The notes under the pieces are model-generated. The model ran no database searches, was not told where the DNA came from, and was given only the letters and a program-made list of their open reading frames with translations. This document shows, in pieces, positions 1-6,594 of a stretch of 7,874 bases of DNA. The translations under genes and the position numbers were made by a program. The first letter of the stretch is position 1. The number at the start of each line of letters is the position of its first letter. Source of the DNA: Betaproteobacteria bacterium (lineage in GTDB: Bacteria; Pseudomonadota; Gammaproteobacteria; Burkholderiales; SG8-41); the NCBI GenBank assembly GCA_021414185.1, contig JAIOOZ010000065.1, forward strand, positions 1 through 7,874, written 5' to 3'.

Positions 1-1
1 G

Positions 2-535
2 TCCGACAAGTTTGAAAAAGAATTCTGGAGCGGCGGCGATCTCAACGCGCTGTATCAGCGCGCGGTCAATTCGCGCGATGCGGCCGGCACCATGGAGCGG
101 CTGTTCGAGTCGGGATTCGCCGAATTCACCAAGCTGCGCAAGCAGCCCGGGCAGGGCGGCGCGCAGAACATCGCGGTAGTGATGGATGGCACGCGGCGCG
201 CGATGCGCGCGACCTACCAGCGCGAAATGGAAGTTCTCGAATCGCATTTGTCGTTTCTCGCCTCGGTGGGCTCGGTCAGCCCTTACGTCGGACTGTTCGG
301 CACAGTGTGGGGGATCATGAATTCGTTCCGCGGCCTGGCACAGGTCGCGCAGGCAACGCTCGGCACGGTTGCTCCCGGCATCGCCGAAGCTCTGATCGCG
401 ACCGCGATGGGCCTGTTCGCGGCGATTCCGGCGGTGGTTGCGTATAACCGCTTTGCGGGGGACCTGAACCGGCTCGCCACGCGCTTCGATTCGTTCATGG
501 AAGAGTTTTCCAACATCCTGCAGCGCCAGAGCTAG
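2..535 (+). CDS. tolQ: TolQ, proton-channel subunit of the Tol-Pal motor (5' partial)
   Basis: This is the C-terminal 177 residues of TolQ, an inner-membrane protein of the MotA/TolQ/ExbB family. With TolR it forms the proton channel that energises TolA. The frame is open from the first complete codon (position 2), so the gene starts outside the window; the ATG at 92 is internal, because residues encoded before it already read as TolQ-like (FEKEFWSGGDLNALYQRAVNSR). Two family hallmarks are visible: a membrane segment with SPYVGLFGTVWGIMNSF and the last helix with GIAEALIATAMGLFAAIPAV. These correspond to the second and third transmembrane helices of a three-helix protein. E. coli TolQ is about 230 residues, so roughly 50 residues are missing. 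The TAG stop lies 9 bp before tolR, as in a co-transcribed operon. ExbB is the main alternative, but the tolR-tolA-tolB-pal neighbours exclude it. Confidence 0.95.
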   Translation, partial: SDKFEKEFWSGGDLNALYQRAVNSRDAAGTMERLFESGFAEFTKLRKQPGQGGAQNIAVVMDGTRRAMRATYQREMEVLESHLSFLASVGSVSPYVGLFGTVWGIMNSFRGLAQVAQATLGTVAPGIAEALIATAMGLFAAIPAVVAYNRFAGDLNRLATRFDSFMEEFSNILQRQS

Positions 536-544
536 GTACTTTAT

Positions 545-970
545 ATGCTGATCGAAAAACGCAGCAGCCGGCGCCTGATGAACCAGATCAACGTCGTGCC
601 GTATATCGACGTCATGCTGGTTCTGCTGGTGATCTTCATGGTGACAGCACCTTTGATCAATCCCGGCCAGGTCGAGCTGCCGTCGATCGGCAAATCGTCG
701 AACCCGCCGGTGGCGCCGCTTGAAGTGTCGATACGCACCGACCAGTCGCTGTGGCTGCGCGACCGCGCCGCGGGCAGCGACGACAAAAAAGTGTCGCGCA
801 ACGACCTGATTGCCGCCATCAAGCAGAAACAGATGCAGAACCCGGAGCAGGCGGTGGTGATCGCCGCCGACAAGGACGTGAAGTACGAAGCCGTGCTCGA
901 CGTGATGGACATGCTGCAGCAGAACCAGGTCAAGAAGGTCGGCTTGATGGTCAAGCCGCGCGCCCAATAG
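545..970 (+). CDS. tolR: TolR, ExbD/TolR-family motor subunit
   Basis: TolR is a 141-residue single-pass inner-membrane protein. It pairs with TolQ to conduct protons and has a periplasmic domain that can bind peptidoglycan. The short cytoplasmic N-terminus (about residues 1-14) is followed by INVVPYIDVMLVLLVIFMVTAPL, one transmembrane helix. Asp22 in that helix matches the conserved protonatable aspartate of the family (Asp23 in E. coli TolR). The remaining roughly 100 residues form the periplasmic domain, including a stretch typical of the family (EQAVVIAADKDVKYEAVLDVMDML) and a C-terminal KKVGLMV strand. The ATG sits 9 bp after the tolQ stop with only a short AGG upstream, so translation may be coupled to tolQ. 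Length and motifs are normal. ExbD is the alternative and is rejected on context. Confidence 0.96.
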   Translation: MLIEKRSSRRLMNQINVVPYIDVMLVLLVIFMVTAPLINPGQVELPSIGKSSNPPVAPLEVSIRTDQSLWLRDRAAGSDDKKVSRNDLIAAIKQKQMQNPEQAVVIAADKDVKYEAVLDVMDMLQQNQVKKVGLMVKPRAQ

Positions 971-988
971 GCCCGCCCGCCGCGCGCC

Positions 989-1759
989 ATGCAATACGCT
1001 TACGCCGACGCCTACACGACGTCCCGGGAGAAAATGATCTCGGGCGCGTTCGCGTCCACCATGCACCTCCTGTTCATCGCGCTGCTGGTGTTCGGCGTCA
1101 ACTGGCAGAAGAAGGTCGAGCCGCAGGTCAATATCGTCGATCTGTGGAGCCCCCCGTCGGCGGCCCCGCCGCAGGCAGCGCCACCCCCGCCGCCGCCGGA
1201 ACCGCCCAAGCCCGAAGTGCAGCCCAAGGTCGATCCTGCCCCGCCCCAGCCGGTCGCCAAACCCGAGGTGGCCAAGCCGGACATTGCGTTCAAAGACAAG
1301 CAAAAGGTCGAAAAAACGGCGCCTCGCGTCGTCGAGGACAAGCAAAAGGAAGCCAAGAAACGCGAAGACGACACCCAGGCAGCCCAGAAGGCGCAGCAGG
1401 CCGAAGCGCAGCGCCTCGCCAACGAGCAGGCGGAGGCGCAGAAAGCGGTGGCGGCGCAGGCGGCTTCAGCACAGTCCAAGATGCGCAGCGAATACATGGA
1501 ACGCATTCGGGCGAAGATACTGCGGGCGCTCATCAAACCCCCCAATATCCAGGGCAGCGAAGAGGCTGAATTCAATATCGTGGTGCTGCCGGACGGCAAT
1601 GTTCTCAACGCGAGAGTCAAGCGCGCGAGCGGCAACAGCGCCTACGACAATGCGATCGAACGCGCGATTACCCGCGCGCAGCCGTTGCCCATGCCGCCCG
1701 ATCCGGCATTGCTCAAGGAATTCAGGGAACTCAATCTCAAGTTCAATGCCAAAGAGTGA
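989..1759 (+). CDS. tolA: TolA, trans-periplasmic energy-transducing protein
   Basis: TolA is the inner-membrane protein whose long periplasmic arm carries motor energy from TolQR to TolB-Pal at the outer membrane. At 256 residues it has the usual three parts. There is an N-terminal anchor (transmembrane about residues 18-38, AFASTMHLLFIALLVFGVNW), a low-complexity periplasmic arm, and a globular TolA C-terminal domain from about residue 165. The arm begins with a proline-rich stretch (about 50-92, including a PPPPPP run) and continues with an Ala/Gln/Glu/Lys-rich helical part (about 95-162). The C-terminal domain has EFNIVVLPDGNVLNARVKRASG and ends at LNLKFNAKE. E. coli TolA is about 420 residues, the difference lying mostly in the helical arm. 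The start at 989 has no evident Shine-Dalgarno; an ATG at 1034 would remove a 15-residue cytoplasmic tail but has its GGGAG only 3 nt upstream, so 989 is preferred. Confidence 0.93.
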   Translation: MQYAYADAYTTSREKMISGAFASTMHLLFIALLVFGVNWQKKVEPQVNIVDLWSPPSAAPPQAAPPPPPPEPPKPEVQPKVDPAPPQPVAKPEVAKPDIAFKDKQKVEKTAPRVVEDKQKEAKKREDDTQAAQKAQQAEAQRLANEQAEAQKAVAAQAASAQSKMRSEYMERIRAKILRALIKPPNIQGSEEAEFNIVVLPDGNVLNARVKRASGNSAYDNAIERAITRAQPLPMPPDPALLKEFRELNLKFNAKE

Positions 1760-1781
1760 TCGCATCGCGGACATTTCTGCG

Positions 1782-1787
1782 TAAAAT
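1782..1787 (+). promoter_or_regulatory. possible -10 element just upstream of tolB
   Basis: TAAAAT in the tolA-tolB gap matches a sigma-70 -10 hexamer at five of six positions and lies in an AT-rich island within GC-rich DNA. No good -35 hexamer is seen 16-18 bp upstream. A start site about 7 nt downstream would fall at 1794-1795, next to the tolB ATG. This is a prediction only. Confidence 0.25.
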
Positions 1788-1795
1788 ACGGCGCA

Positions 1796-3079
1796 ATGAA
1801 AAATAAAAACCTGCGGTATCTGTTCCTGCTGTGGCTGGCCTTCAGCACCGGCGTTTGTGCCCAGTTGAAGATCGAAATCACGGGTTTCGGCTCCAACCAG
1901 TCGCCGATCGCCGTCCTGCCGCTGAAAGGCGAGGAAGCGCTCCCGCAAAAGGTGACGGAAATCGTCGTCGCCGATCTGTATCGCAGCGGTTTTTTCAAGA
2001 TCATCGACAGCGGCGGCGTCAACCCCGTGCCTTCGGAGCCCAACGAAGTGCAGTTTCCGGCGTGGAAGACGCGCGGCGCCGACGCGCTGGTGATCGGCAG
2101 CGTGTCGCCCCTGCCCAACGGCTATTTCGACGTGCGCTTTCGCCTGATGGACGTGGTGAAACAGTCGCAGATCACCGGTTTCGCCTACCAGGTCACCGCC
2201 CCCCAGTTGCGCAACACCGCGCACAAGATCGCCGACGCCATTTACGAGAAGCTGACGGGCGACGTCGGCGTTTTCAGCACGCGCATCACTTACATCGTCA
2301 AGAACGGCACGCGTTTTGAGCTGCAGGTCGCGGACGCCGACGGGTTCGGCGCGCAAACCATACTGGCGTCGAACGAGCCCATCATTTCACCGGCGTGGGC
2401 GCCCGACGGCAACCGGCTTGCCTACGTTTCGTTCGAGCGCAAGAAGCCCATCGTCTATATCCAGTCGCTGCTGACCGGGCAGCGCACGGTCGCCGCCAAT
2501 TTCAAGGGCAGCAACAGCGCGCCGGCGTGGGCGCCCGACGGCCGGCGTCTCGCCGTCGTGCTGTCGAAAGACGGCAATTCGCAGATTTACCTCGTCAATG
2601 CCGACGGCAGCGGCGTCGTGCGGCTGACGAATACCAGTACGATAGACACCGAGCCGAATTTTTCGCCGGACGGCCAGCATGTAATTTTTACTTCCGACCG
2701 CGGCGGCAGCCCGCAGATCTACCGCGTGCCGGTCGGCGGCGGTGCGCCCGAGCGGCTCACGTTCGACGGCAGTTACAACGTTTCGCCGCGCTACGCGCCC
2801 GACGGCAAGTCGTTCGTGTTCATCCAGCGCACGTCCGGACGATTCAACGTAGCCACCCAGGATTTCGCGAGCAAGCAGACGCAGTCGCTGACCGAGAACG
2901 GCATCGACGAGTCGCCGACCTTCGCGCCCAACGGCAAGATCATCCTCTACGCAACCGAGATCAGGGGGCGTGGTATATTAGCCGCGGTATCGAGCGATGG
3001 CCGTGTGCGCCAGCGTTTCAGCGCGGCAGCGGGCGACGTGCGCGAACCGGCGTGGGGTCCATTGATTAAAAGCCCATGA
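1796..3079 (+). CDS. tolB: TolB, periplasmic beta-propeller of the Tol-Pal system
   Basis: TolB is a soluble periplasmic protein that binds Pal through its beta-propeller and TolA through its N-terminus, linking the motor to the outer-membrane lipoprotein. The 427-residue length is normal. Residues 1-22 form a Sec signal peptide (basic KNKNLR, then YLFLLWLAFS, likely cleavage after VCA). An alpha/beta domain follows (about 23-160), containing IAVLPLKGEE and the VADLYRSGFFKII strand-helix region. The C-terminal half carries propeller blades spaced about 44 residues apart, each marked by an (S/A)PxxxPDG turn: SPAWAPDG near 198, APAWAPDG near 242, EPNFSPDG near 286, SPRYAPDG near 329, SPTFAPNG near 372, and a degenerate EPAWGP at the end that closes the ring. 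The gene begins 36 bp after tolA and has no obvious Shine-Dalgarno. Nothing appears broken. Confidence 0.97.
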   Translation: MKNKNLRYLFLLWLAFSTGVCAQLKIEITGFGSNQSPIAVLPLKGEEALPQKVTEIVVADLYRSGFFKIIDSGGVNPVPSEPNEVQFPAWKTRGADALVIGSVSPLPNGYFDVRFRLMDVVKQSQITGFAYQVTAPQLRNTAHKIADAIYEKLTGDVGVFSTRITYIVKNGTRFELQVADADGFGAQTILASNEPIISPAWAPDGNRLAYVSFERKKPIVYIQSLLTGQRTVAANFKGSNSAPAWAPDGRRLAVVLSKDGNSQIYLVNADGSGVVRLTNTSTIDTEPNFSPDGQHVIFTSDRGGSPQIYRVPVGGGAPERLTFDGSYNVSPRYAPDGKSFVFIQRTSGRFNVATQDFASKQTQSLTENGIDESPTFAPNGKIILYATEIRGRGILAAVSSDGRVRQRFSAAAGDVREPAWGPLIKSP

Positions 3080-3080
3080 C

Positions 3081-3086
3081 AAGGAG
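3081..3086 (+). promoter_or_regulatory. strong Shine-Dalgarno of pal
   Basis: AAGGAG lies 9 nt before the pal ATG and fixes that start. It stands out because tolA, tolB, cpoB and the glycosyltransferase show no comparable ribosome binding site. Confidence 0.8.
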
Positions 3087-3095
3087 TGATACCAG

Positions 3096-3653
3096 ATGAA
3101 AAAACTATTCTCGGCGCTTGCAGTGCTGGCAATACTGGCGGGTTGCGCCAGCCAGGAAGTGCAAAAGCCCGTTGAGGTGACCGAACCCAAGCCTACGCCG
3201 CCTGTCGTTGTCGCGCCGCCGACAAGAGTGGATCCGCCGCCGGTTGTTACCAAGGTTGACCCGCCCAAGGTCACCGGCTCGCCGCTGAATCCGCTCAACC
3301 CGGACAGCGATCTGTATAAAAAACGCAGCGTGTTCTATGACTACGACAGTGTCATCGTCAAAGATGAATACAAACCGGTAGTGACCATGCATGCCCAGTA
3401 CCTGGTCGCCAACCGCGCGCAGAAAATCACCATCGAAGGCAATACCGACGAGCGCGGCAGCCGCGAATACAATATCGCGCTCGGCCAGCGCCGCGCCGAC
3501 AGCGTCAGGCAGATGATGGTATTGCTGGGCGTCAAGGAAGACCAGATCGAGAGCGTGAGCCTTGGCGAGGAAAAACCGCGCAACCCGGGCCACGACGAGG
3601 CGGCATTTTCCGAGAACCGCCGCAGCGACATCCGCTACGCAGGCGACAAGTAA
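3096..3653 (+). CDS. pal: Pal, peptidoglycan-associated outer-membrane lipoprotein
   Basis: Pal anchors the outer membrane to peptidoglycan and is the cargo that the Tol motor mobilises to the division site. The 185-residue precursor has a lipoprotein signal peptide with lipobox LAGC, giving lipidated Cys17; the next residue is Ala, not Asp, consistent with Lol sorting to the outer membrane. A proline/valine-rich tether covers about residues 25-68, and an OmpA-like peptidoglycan-binding domain covers about 78-185. That domain contains GNTDERGSREYNIALGQRR, in which Asp118 and Arg133 occupy the spacing of the Asp/Arg pair that binds diaminopimelate in OmpA-like domains. It also contains ENRRSDIRY near the C-terminus. 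Translation is well supported by AAGGAG at 3081-3086, 9 nt before the ATG, the strongest ribosome binding site in the operon and in keeping with an abundant product. The gap from tolB is 16 bp. Confidence 0.97.
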   Translation: MKKLFSALAVLAILAGCASQEVQKPVEVTEPKPTPPVVVAPPTRVDPPPVVTKVDPPKVTGSPLNPLNPDSDLYKKRSVFYDYDSVIVKDEYKPVVTMHAQYLVANRAQKITIEGNTDERGSREYNIALGQRRADSVRQMMVLLGVKEDQIESVSLGEEKPRNPGHDEAAFSENRRSDIRYAGDK

Positions 3654-3660
3654 CGCCTGA

Positions 3661-4602
3661 ATGGTGAAATCCGTGTCTGGGTACCCATTAAACCGCGCCG
3701 CGCTCGCACAGTGCGGCGCGGTTTTGCTTTTTGCCGCGCTCGCAGCACCCGCGCAGGCCGGGCTCTTCGACGACGATGAGGCGCGCAAGCAGGTGGCGGC
3801 CGAGCGCCAGCGCATAGACGAGGTCAAGAAGGACCTGGCCGCCCAGCAGCAGGCGGTCGACGCGCGCATCAACAAGGTCGAGGAGGCTTTGAAGAGCCAG
3901 GCGCTGCTCGATCTTTTTACGCAGATCGAAGCGTTGAAGCTTGAAATGACCAAGCTGCGCGGGCAGATCGAAGTGCTCAACAACAGTGTCGAGAACACCA
4001 GCAAGCGTCAGCGTGACATGTATCTCGATCTCGATACGCGCGTGCGCCGTTTCGAGCAGCAGGGTGGCCCGCCGCCGGCCCCTGAAGCGCCCGCTGCACC
4101 CGCCGCTGGTACGCAGCCTGCTGCCGTGCCGGCAGCAGGCGCAGCGCCCGCCACCGTGGTTGCCGTAAATGCCGACAGCGGCGCCGAGACGCGCGCCTAC
4201 GAGGCCGCGCAAAGCCAGCGCCGCATGGGCAATTACCAGGGCGCGATTGTCGCTTTCCAGAATTTCATCAAGCAGTATCCGAAAAGCAACCTGGCGCCGC
4301 GCGCGCAGTACTGGATAGGCGACTCCTACTTCAACCTGCGCGATTTCAAACTTGCGATCGGCAGCCAGCAGACTTTGCTCAAGACTTATCCCGACAGCCC
4401 GACGGTGCCCGACTCGATGCTGAATATCGCCAGTTCGCAGATCGAGATGGGCGAATCAGTCACCGGCAAAAAAACCCTCGAAGAACTCATCACCAGATTT
4501 CCGATCAGCGAGGCCGCGGAAAAGGCCAAGCGCCGCATCTCCGGGTTGAACGCCCAGGGCCAGGCGCCGTCGGGTGCCGCCGCGCCCTCTGGCAAGCCGT
4601 AG
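3661..4602 (+). CDS. cpoB: CpoB (YbgF), periplasmic coiled-coil/TPR protein of the Tol-Pal system
   Basis: CpoB is the periplasmic protein that, in E. coli, coordinates PBP1B-driven septal peptidoglycan synthesis with Tol-mediated outer-membrane constriction, through contacts with TolA and PBP1B. The 313-residue product has a signal peptide (hydrophobic CGAVLLFAALAAP, cleavage likely after AQA at residue 33). A coiled coil follows (about 40-130, rich in Lys/Glu/Gln/Leu), corresponding to the trimerisation region. Next is an Ala/Pro linker (about 138-165), then a C-terminal TPR domain (about 178-298) with GNYQGAIVAFQNFIKQYPKS, APRAQYWIGDSYF and TLEELITRFPISEAAEKAK. The ATG is 7 bp after the pal stop and lacks a clear Shine-Dalgarno; in-frame GTG codons at 3664 and 3673 are alternative starts. 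All candidate starts lie upstream of a strong hairpin located within the signal-peptide codons, described separately. Confidence 0.93.
   Translation: MVKSVSGYPLNRAALAQCGAVLLFAALAAPAQAGLFDDDEARKQVAAERQRIDEVKKDLAAQQQAVDARINKVEEALKSQALLDLFTQIEALKLEMTKLRGQIEVLNNSVENTSKRQRDMYLDLDTRVRRFEQQGGPPPAPEAPAAPAAGTQPAAVPAAGAAPATVVAVNADSGAETRAYEAAQSQRRMGNYQGAIVAFQNFIKQYPKSNLAPRAQYWIGDSYFNLRDFKLAIGSQQTLLKTYPDSPTVPDSMLNIASSQIEMGESVTGKKTLEELITRFPISEAAEKAKRRISGLNAQGQAPSGAAAPSGKP
3690..3732 (+). terminator. terminator-like hairpin inside the cpoB signal-peptide codons
   Basis: AAACCGCGCCGC (3690-3701) is the exact reverse complement of GCGGCGCGGTTT (3713-3724), giving a perfect 12-bp stem with an 11-nt loop. TTTT (3722-3725), GC and TTTTT (3728-3732) follow, so the structure has the form of an intrinsic terminator. 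It starts 37 nt after the pal stop but within the cpoB reading frame, because the signal peptide needs these codons. It may reduce transcription from pal into cpoB (partial terminator or attenuator), or stabilise the 3' end of the upstream mRNA. The stem and T-rich tail are seen directly; the activity is inferred. Confidence 0.65.
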
Positions 4603-4612
4603 GCTGGCGCCG

Positions 4613-4640
4613 GTGAGGGGTGAGGAGTGAGGCGTGAGGA
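4613..4640. repeat. four tandem GTGAGGN heptamers
   Basis: Four contiguous perfect units, GTGAGGG, GTGAGGA, GTGAGGC and GTGAGGA, follow the cpoB stop after 10 bp. Only the seventh base varies. The array lies in the 145-bp non-coding gap before the glycosyltransferase (4603-4747). From memory, similar GTGAGG arrays recur between genes in other environmental proteobacterial genomes, but I could not verify this. The rest of the gap shows only the weak promoter candidate and a short GCGCCGGCGC palindrome (4727-4736). Confidence 0.75.
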
Positions 4641-4671
4641 GCAACCCGCTAATACCGCAGCAGCGGATCGT

Positions 4672-4700
4672 TTGACGCCTCATGTCTTAGGTTCATTCTG
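4672..4700 (+). promoter_or_regulatory. weak promoter candidate upstream of the glycosyltransferase gene
   Basis: TTGACG at 4672-4677 matches a sigma-70 -35 hexamer at five of six positions. The sequence at the expected -10 distance (CATTCT/ATTCTG, about 4694-4700) is a poor match. The position would suit a promoter for the glycosyltransferase-queC pair, but support is thin. Confidence 0.2.
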
Positions 4701-4747
4701 CGTTTCACCGGGACTCCCTGCCGCCAGCGCCGGCGCCCGCGATTAGC

Positions 4748-5893
4748 ATGTTGTTCTGGCTCGCGCTTATTACATTCGCCGTTGCGGCCATCGCCATGAT
4801 CGTGCTCGCGCGCGGCCTGCTTTCGATCGGCTTGCTGCGCGACGCGGCAGTCGCACTGCCGGCGCCGCCGCCGCGCGTGTCGGTCGTCATCGCGGCGCGC
4901 GACGAGGCAGGCGGCATCGAGGCCGCGCTCGACTCGCTGCTTGCGCAGGACTACCCGGATTACGAGGTGATCGTCGTCGACGACCGCTCAAGCGACGCAA
5001 CGCCGCAGATCCTCGCGCGCAAGGTGGCGGGTGGCGGGCGCCTGCGGGTGGTGCGCATCAACGAACTGCCGGCAGGGTGGCTCGGCAAGAACCACGCGCT
5101 TGAATGCGGCGCGCGCGCGGCCAGCGGCACGATACTTGTGTTCGCCGATGCCGACGTCGTGATGCACTCCGATGTCATCAGCCGCGCGGTAAGCCACGCG
5201 ATGGCGGCGCGCCGCGACCACGTGACGATCACCCCTGAAGTCGTGGTGCGCAGCCACGCGCTCGGCATGTTCATGGGCGTGTTCACCATGTTTTTCACGC
5301 TGTATGCGCGGCCGTGGAAAGCGGTGGACCCGAACAGCCGCTGCTTCATCGGCATCGGCGCGTTCAACCTGGTGCGTGCCGACGTTTATCGCGCGGTCGG
5401 CGGACACAACCGCATCGCGATGCGGCCTGACGACGACATCAAGCTCGGCAAAATCATCAAGGACGCCGGCTACTCGCAGGAGATGCTGTTGGGGCGCGGG
5501 TTGATGAGCGTTGAGTGGTATCCCACGCTCGGCGCGCTCGCCTGCGGCCTCGAAAAGAATTCGCTCGCGGGCGTCGATTACAGCGTCGCTGCCATGCTCG
5601 CCGGGACATTCGCGCAATTGGTATTTTTCGTGTGGCCGTTCGCTGCGCTGGCGGTGACCGACGGCGCGACCCTGGCGCTCAATGCCGCGGTGTGTATCGT
5701 ATCGCTGGCGACTTATGTGGCGACCGCGCGGATGGTCGGCGCGCCGCGCTGGTATGCGGTGGGCTTCCCGCTGATGGCCGCGATATTCGTCGGCATCCTG
5801 TGGCGCGCGACTTTTATTACCTTGCGTGACGGCGGCATCACGTGGCGCGGCACGCGCTATCCGCTCGCCGCGCTGAAAGCCAACCGGGTTTAG
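4748..5893 (+). CDS. membrane-anchored family 2 glycosyltransferase
   Basis: This 381-residue protein is an inverting GT-A (family 2) glycosyltransferase, expected to transfer a sugar from a nucleotide donor to a lipid or membrane-associated acceptor on the cytoplasmic face. An N-terminal transmembrane helix (about residues 3-24) precedes the catalytic domain. The domain shows the nucleotide-binding start VSVVIAARDE (44-53), VVDDRSSD (76-83), GWLGKNHAL (110-118), the DxD metal/donor motif DAD (134-136), and a late acidic motif PDDDIKLG (227-234), a candidate catalytic-base region. Three hydrophobic segments follow (about 278-305, 308-330 and 338-360), then a short cytoplasmic tail with ITWRGTRYPL. 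This layout resembles carotenoid glycosyltransferases (CrtQ-like) and the hopanoid-linked HpnB group, but the acceptor cannot be read from sequence. No Shine-Dalgarno is evident; an in-frame stop at 4688 rules out a much earlier start. It lies 10 bp upstream of queC, so the two are probably co-transcribed. Confidence 0.88.
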   Translation: MLFWLALITFAVAAIAMIVLARGLLSIGLLRDAAVALPAPPPRVSVVIAARDEAGGIEAALDSLLAQDYPDYEVIVVDDRSSDATPQILARKVAGGGRLRVVRINELPAGWLGKNHALECGARAASGTILVFADADVVMHSDVISRAVSHAMAARRDHVTITPEVVVRSHALGMFMGVFTMFFTLYARPWKAVDPNSRCFIGIGAFNLVRADVYRAVGGHNRIAMRPDDDIKLGKIIKDAGYSQEMLLGRGLMSVEWYPTLGALACGLEKNSLAGVDYSVAAMLAGTFAQLVFFVWPFAALAVTDGATLALNAAVCIVSLATYVATARMVGAPRWYAVGFPLMAAIFVGILWRATFITLRDGGITWRGTRYPLAALKANRV

Positions 5894-5903
5894 GCGGACG
5901 ATC

Positions 5904-6578
5904 ATGGCGAGAGCAGTGGTGTTGCTGTCAGGCGGGCTCGATTCGGCGACGGTGCTGGCGATGGCGCGCGACGCCGGCTACGACTGTCATTGCCTGTCGG
6001 TCGATTACGGCCAGCGCCATCGCGCCGAACTGTATGCCGCGGTGCGCGTCGCGCAAGCGCTCGGTGCGCGCGAGCACCGCGTCACCAAGCTCGATCTCAC
6101 GGCGTTCGGCGGCTCCGCGCTCACCGACTCGAGCATCGCGGTGCCCACGCAAGGCATCACGGATGGCATCCCGATAACCTACGTCCCCGCGCGCAATACC
6201 ATCATGTTGTCGCTGGCGCTCGCTTTTGCCGAAGTGCTGGGCGCGCGCGACATATTTTTCGGCGCCAACGCGGTCGACTATTCCGGCTACCCGGATTGCC
6301 GTCCGGACTTCATGCGTGCGTTCGAGACCATGGCCAATCTCGCGACCAAGGCCGCAGTGGAAGGCAACCGGCTCACGCTGCACACGCCCATCATCAGCGA
6401 CACCAAGGCCGACATCATTCGCCGCGGCATGGCGCTCAAGGTCGATTACGCGCTGACGGTTTCGTGCTACCAGGCGGACGCCGACGGCCGCGCCTGCGGC
6501 GTCTGCGATTCCTGCCGCCTGCGCAAAGCCGGTTTCGAGTCGGCGGGTGTTGCCGATCCGACGCGATACAAGAGCTAG
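5904..6578 (+). CDS. queC: QueC, 7-cyano-7-deazaguanine (preQ0) synthase
   Basis: QueC converts 7-carboxy-7-deazaguanine (CDG) to preQ0 using ATP and ammonia, a cytoplasmic step on the route to the tRNA nucleoside queuosine. The 224-residue length is normal. The ATP-binding PP-loop SGGLDS is at residues 9-14, followed by the family segment LSVDYGQRHRAEL. VPARNTIMLSLALAFAE and FGANAVDYSGYPDCRPDFM lie mid-protein. The C-terminal zinc site is complete, with Cys188, Cys198, Cys201 and Cys204 (SCYQ, then CGVCDSC). The ATG follows the glycosyltransferase stop by 10 bp, with a modest AGGCGG upstream. QueE, which makes the CDG substrate and often sits immediately upstream in this neighbourhood, is not in the window, nor are QueD and FolE. 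A preQ1 riboswitch is unlikely here given the 10-bp gap. Confidence 0.97.
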   Translation: MARAVVLLSGGLDSATVLAMARDAGYDCHCLSVDYGQRHRAELYAAVRVAQALGAREHRVTKLDLTAFGGSALTDSSIAVPTQGITDGIPITYVPARNTIMLSLALAFAEVLGARDIFFGANAVDYSGYPDCRPDFMRAFETMANLATKAAVEGNRLTLHTPIISDTKADIIRRGMALKVDYALTVSCYQADADGRACGVCDSCRLRKAGFESAGVADPTRYKS

Positions 6579-6594
6579 AGCCAAAGCAACGGCA

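Noticed and set aside
751..1569. Long + strand open frame overlapping tolR and tolA in another frame
   Set aside because: It is Arg/Gly/Ala-rich low-complexity translation typical of a shifted frame in GC-rich DNA, and it overlaps two well-recognised genes.
3105..4004. A 299-codon open frame on the - strand across pal and cpoB
   Set aside because: No recognisable domain, and fully antisense to two solid genes; long antisense frames are expected at this GC content. The same applies to - strand frames at 1466-2356, 4988-5905 and 6775-7731.
4646..4666. Possible terminator after cpoB (CCGCT and AGCGG arms)
   Set aside because: The stem is only 5 bp and no T-run follows, so it is not a credible intrinsic terminator.
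4602..4728. Short inverted repeat GCTGGCG (4602-4608) and CGCCAGC (4722-4728) flanking the cpoB-glycosyltransferase gap
   Set aside because: Seven bases in GC-rich DNA with no target duplication or transposase; most likely chance.
5894..5903. preQ1 riboswitch ahead of queC
   Set aside because: Only 10 bp separate queC from the preceding gene and the coding DNA just upstream shows no recognisable aptamer.
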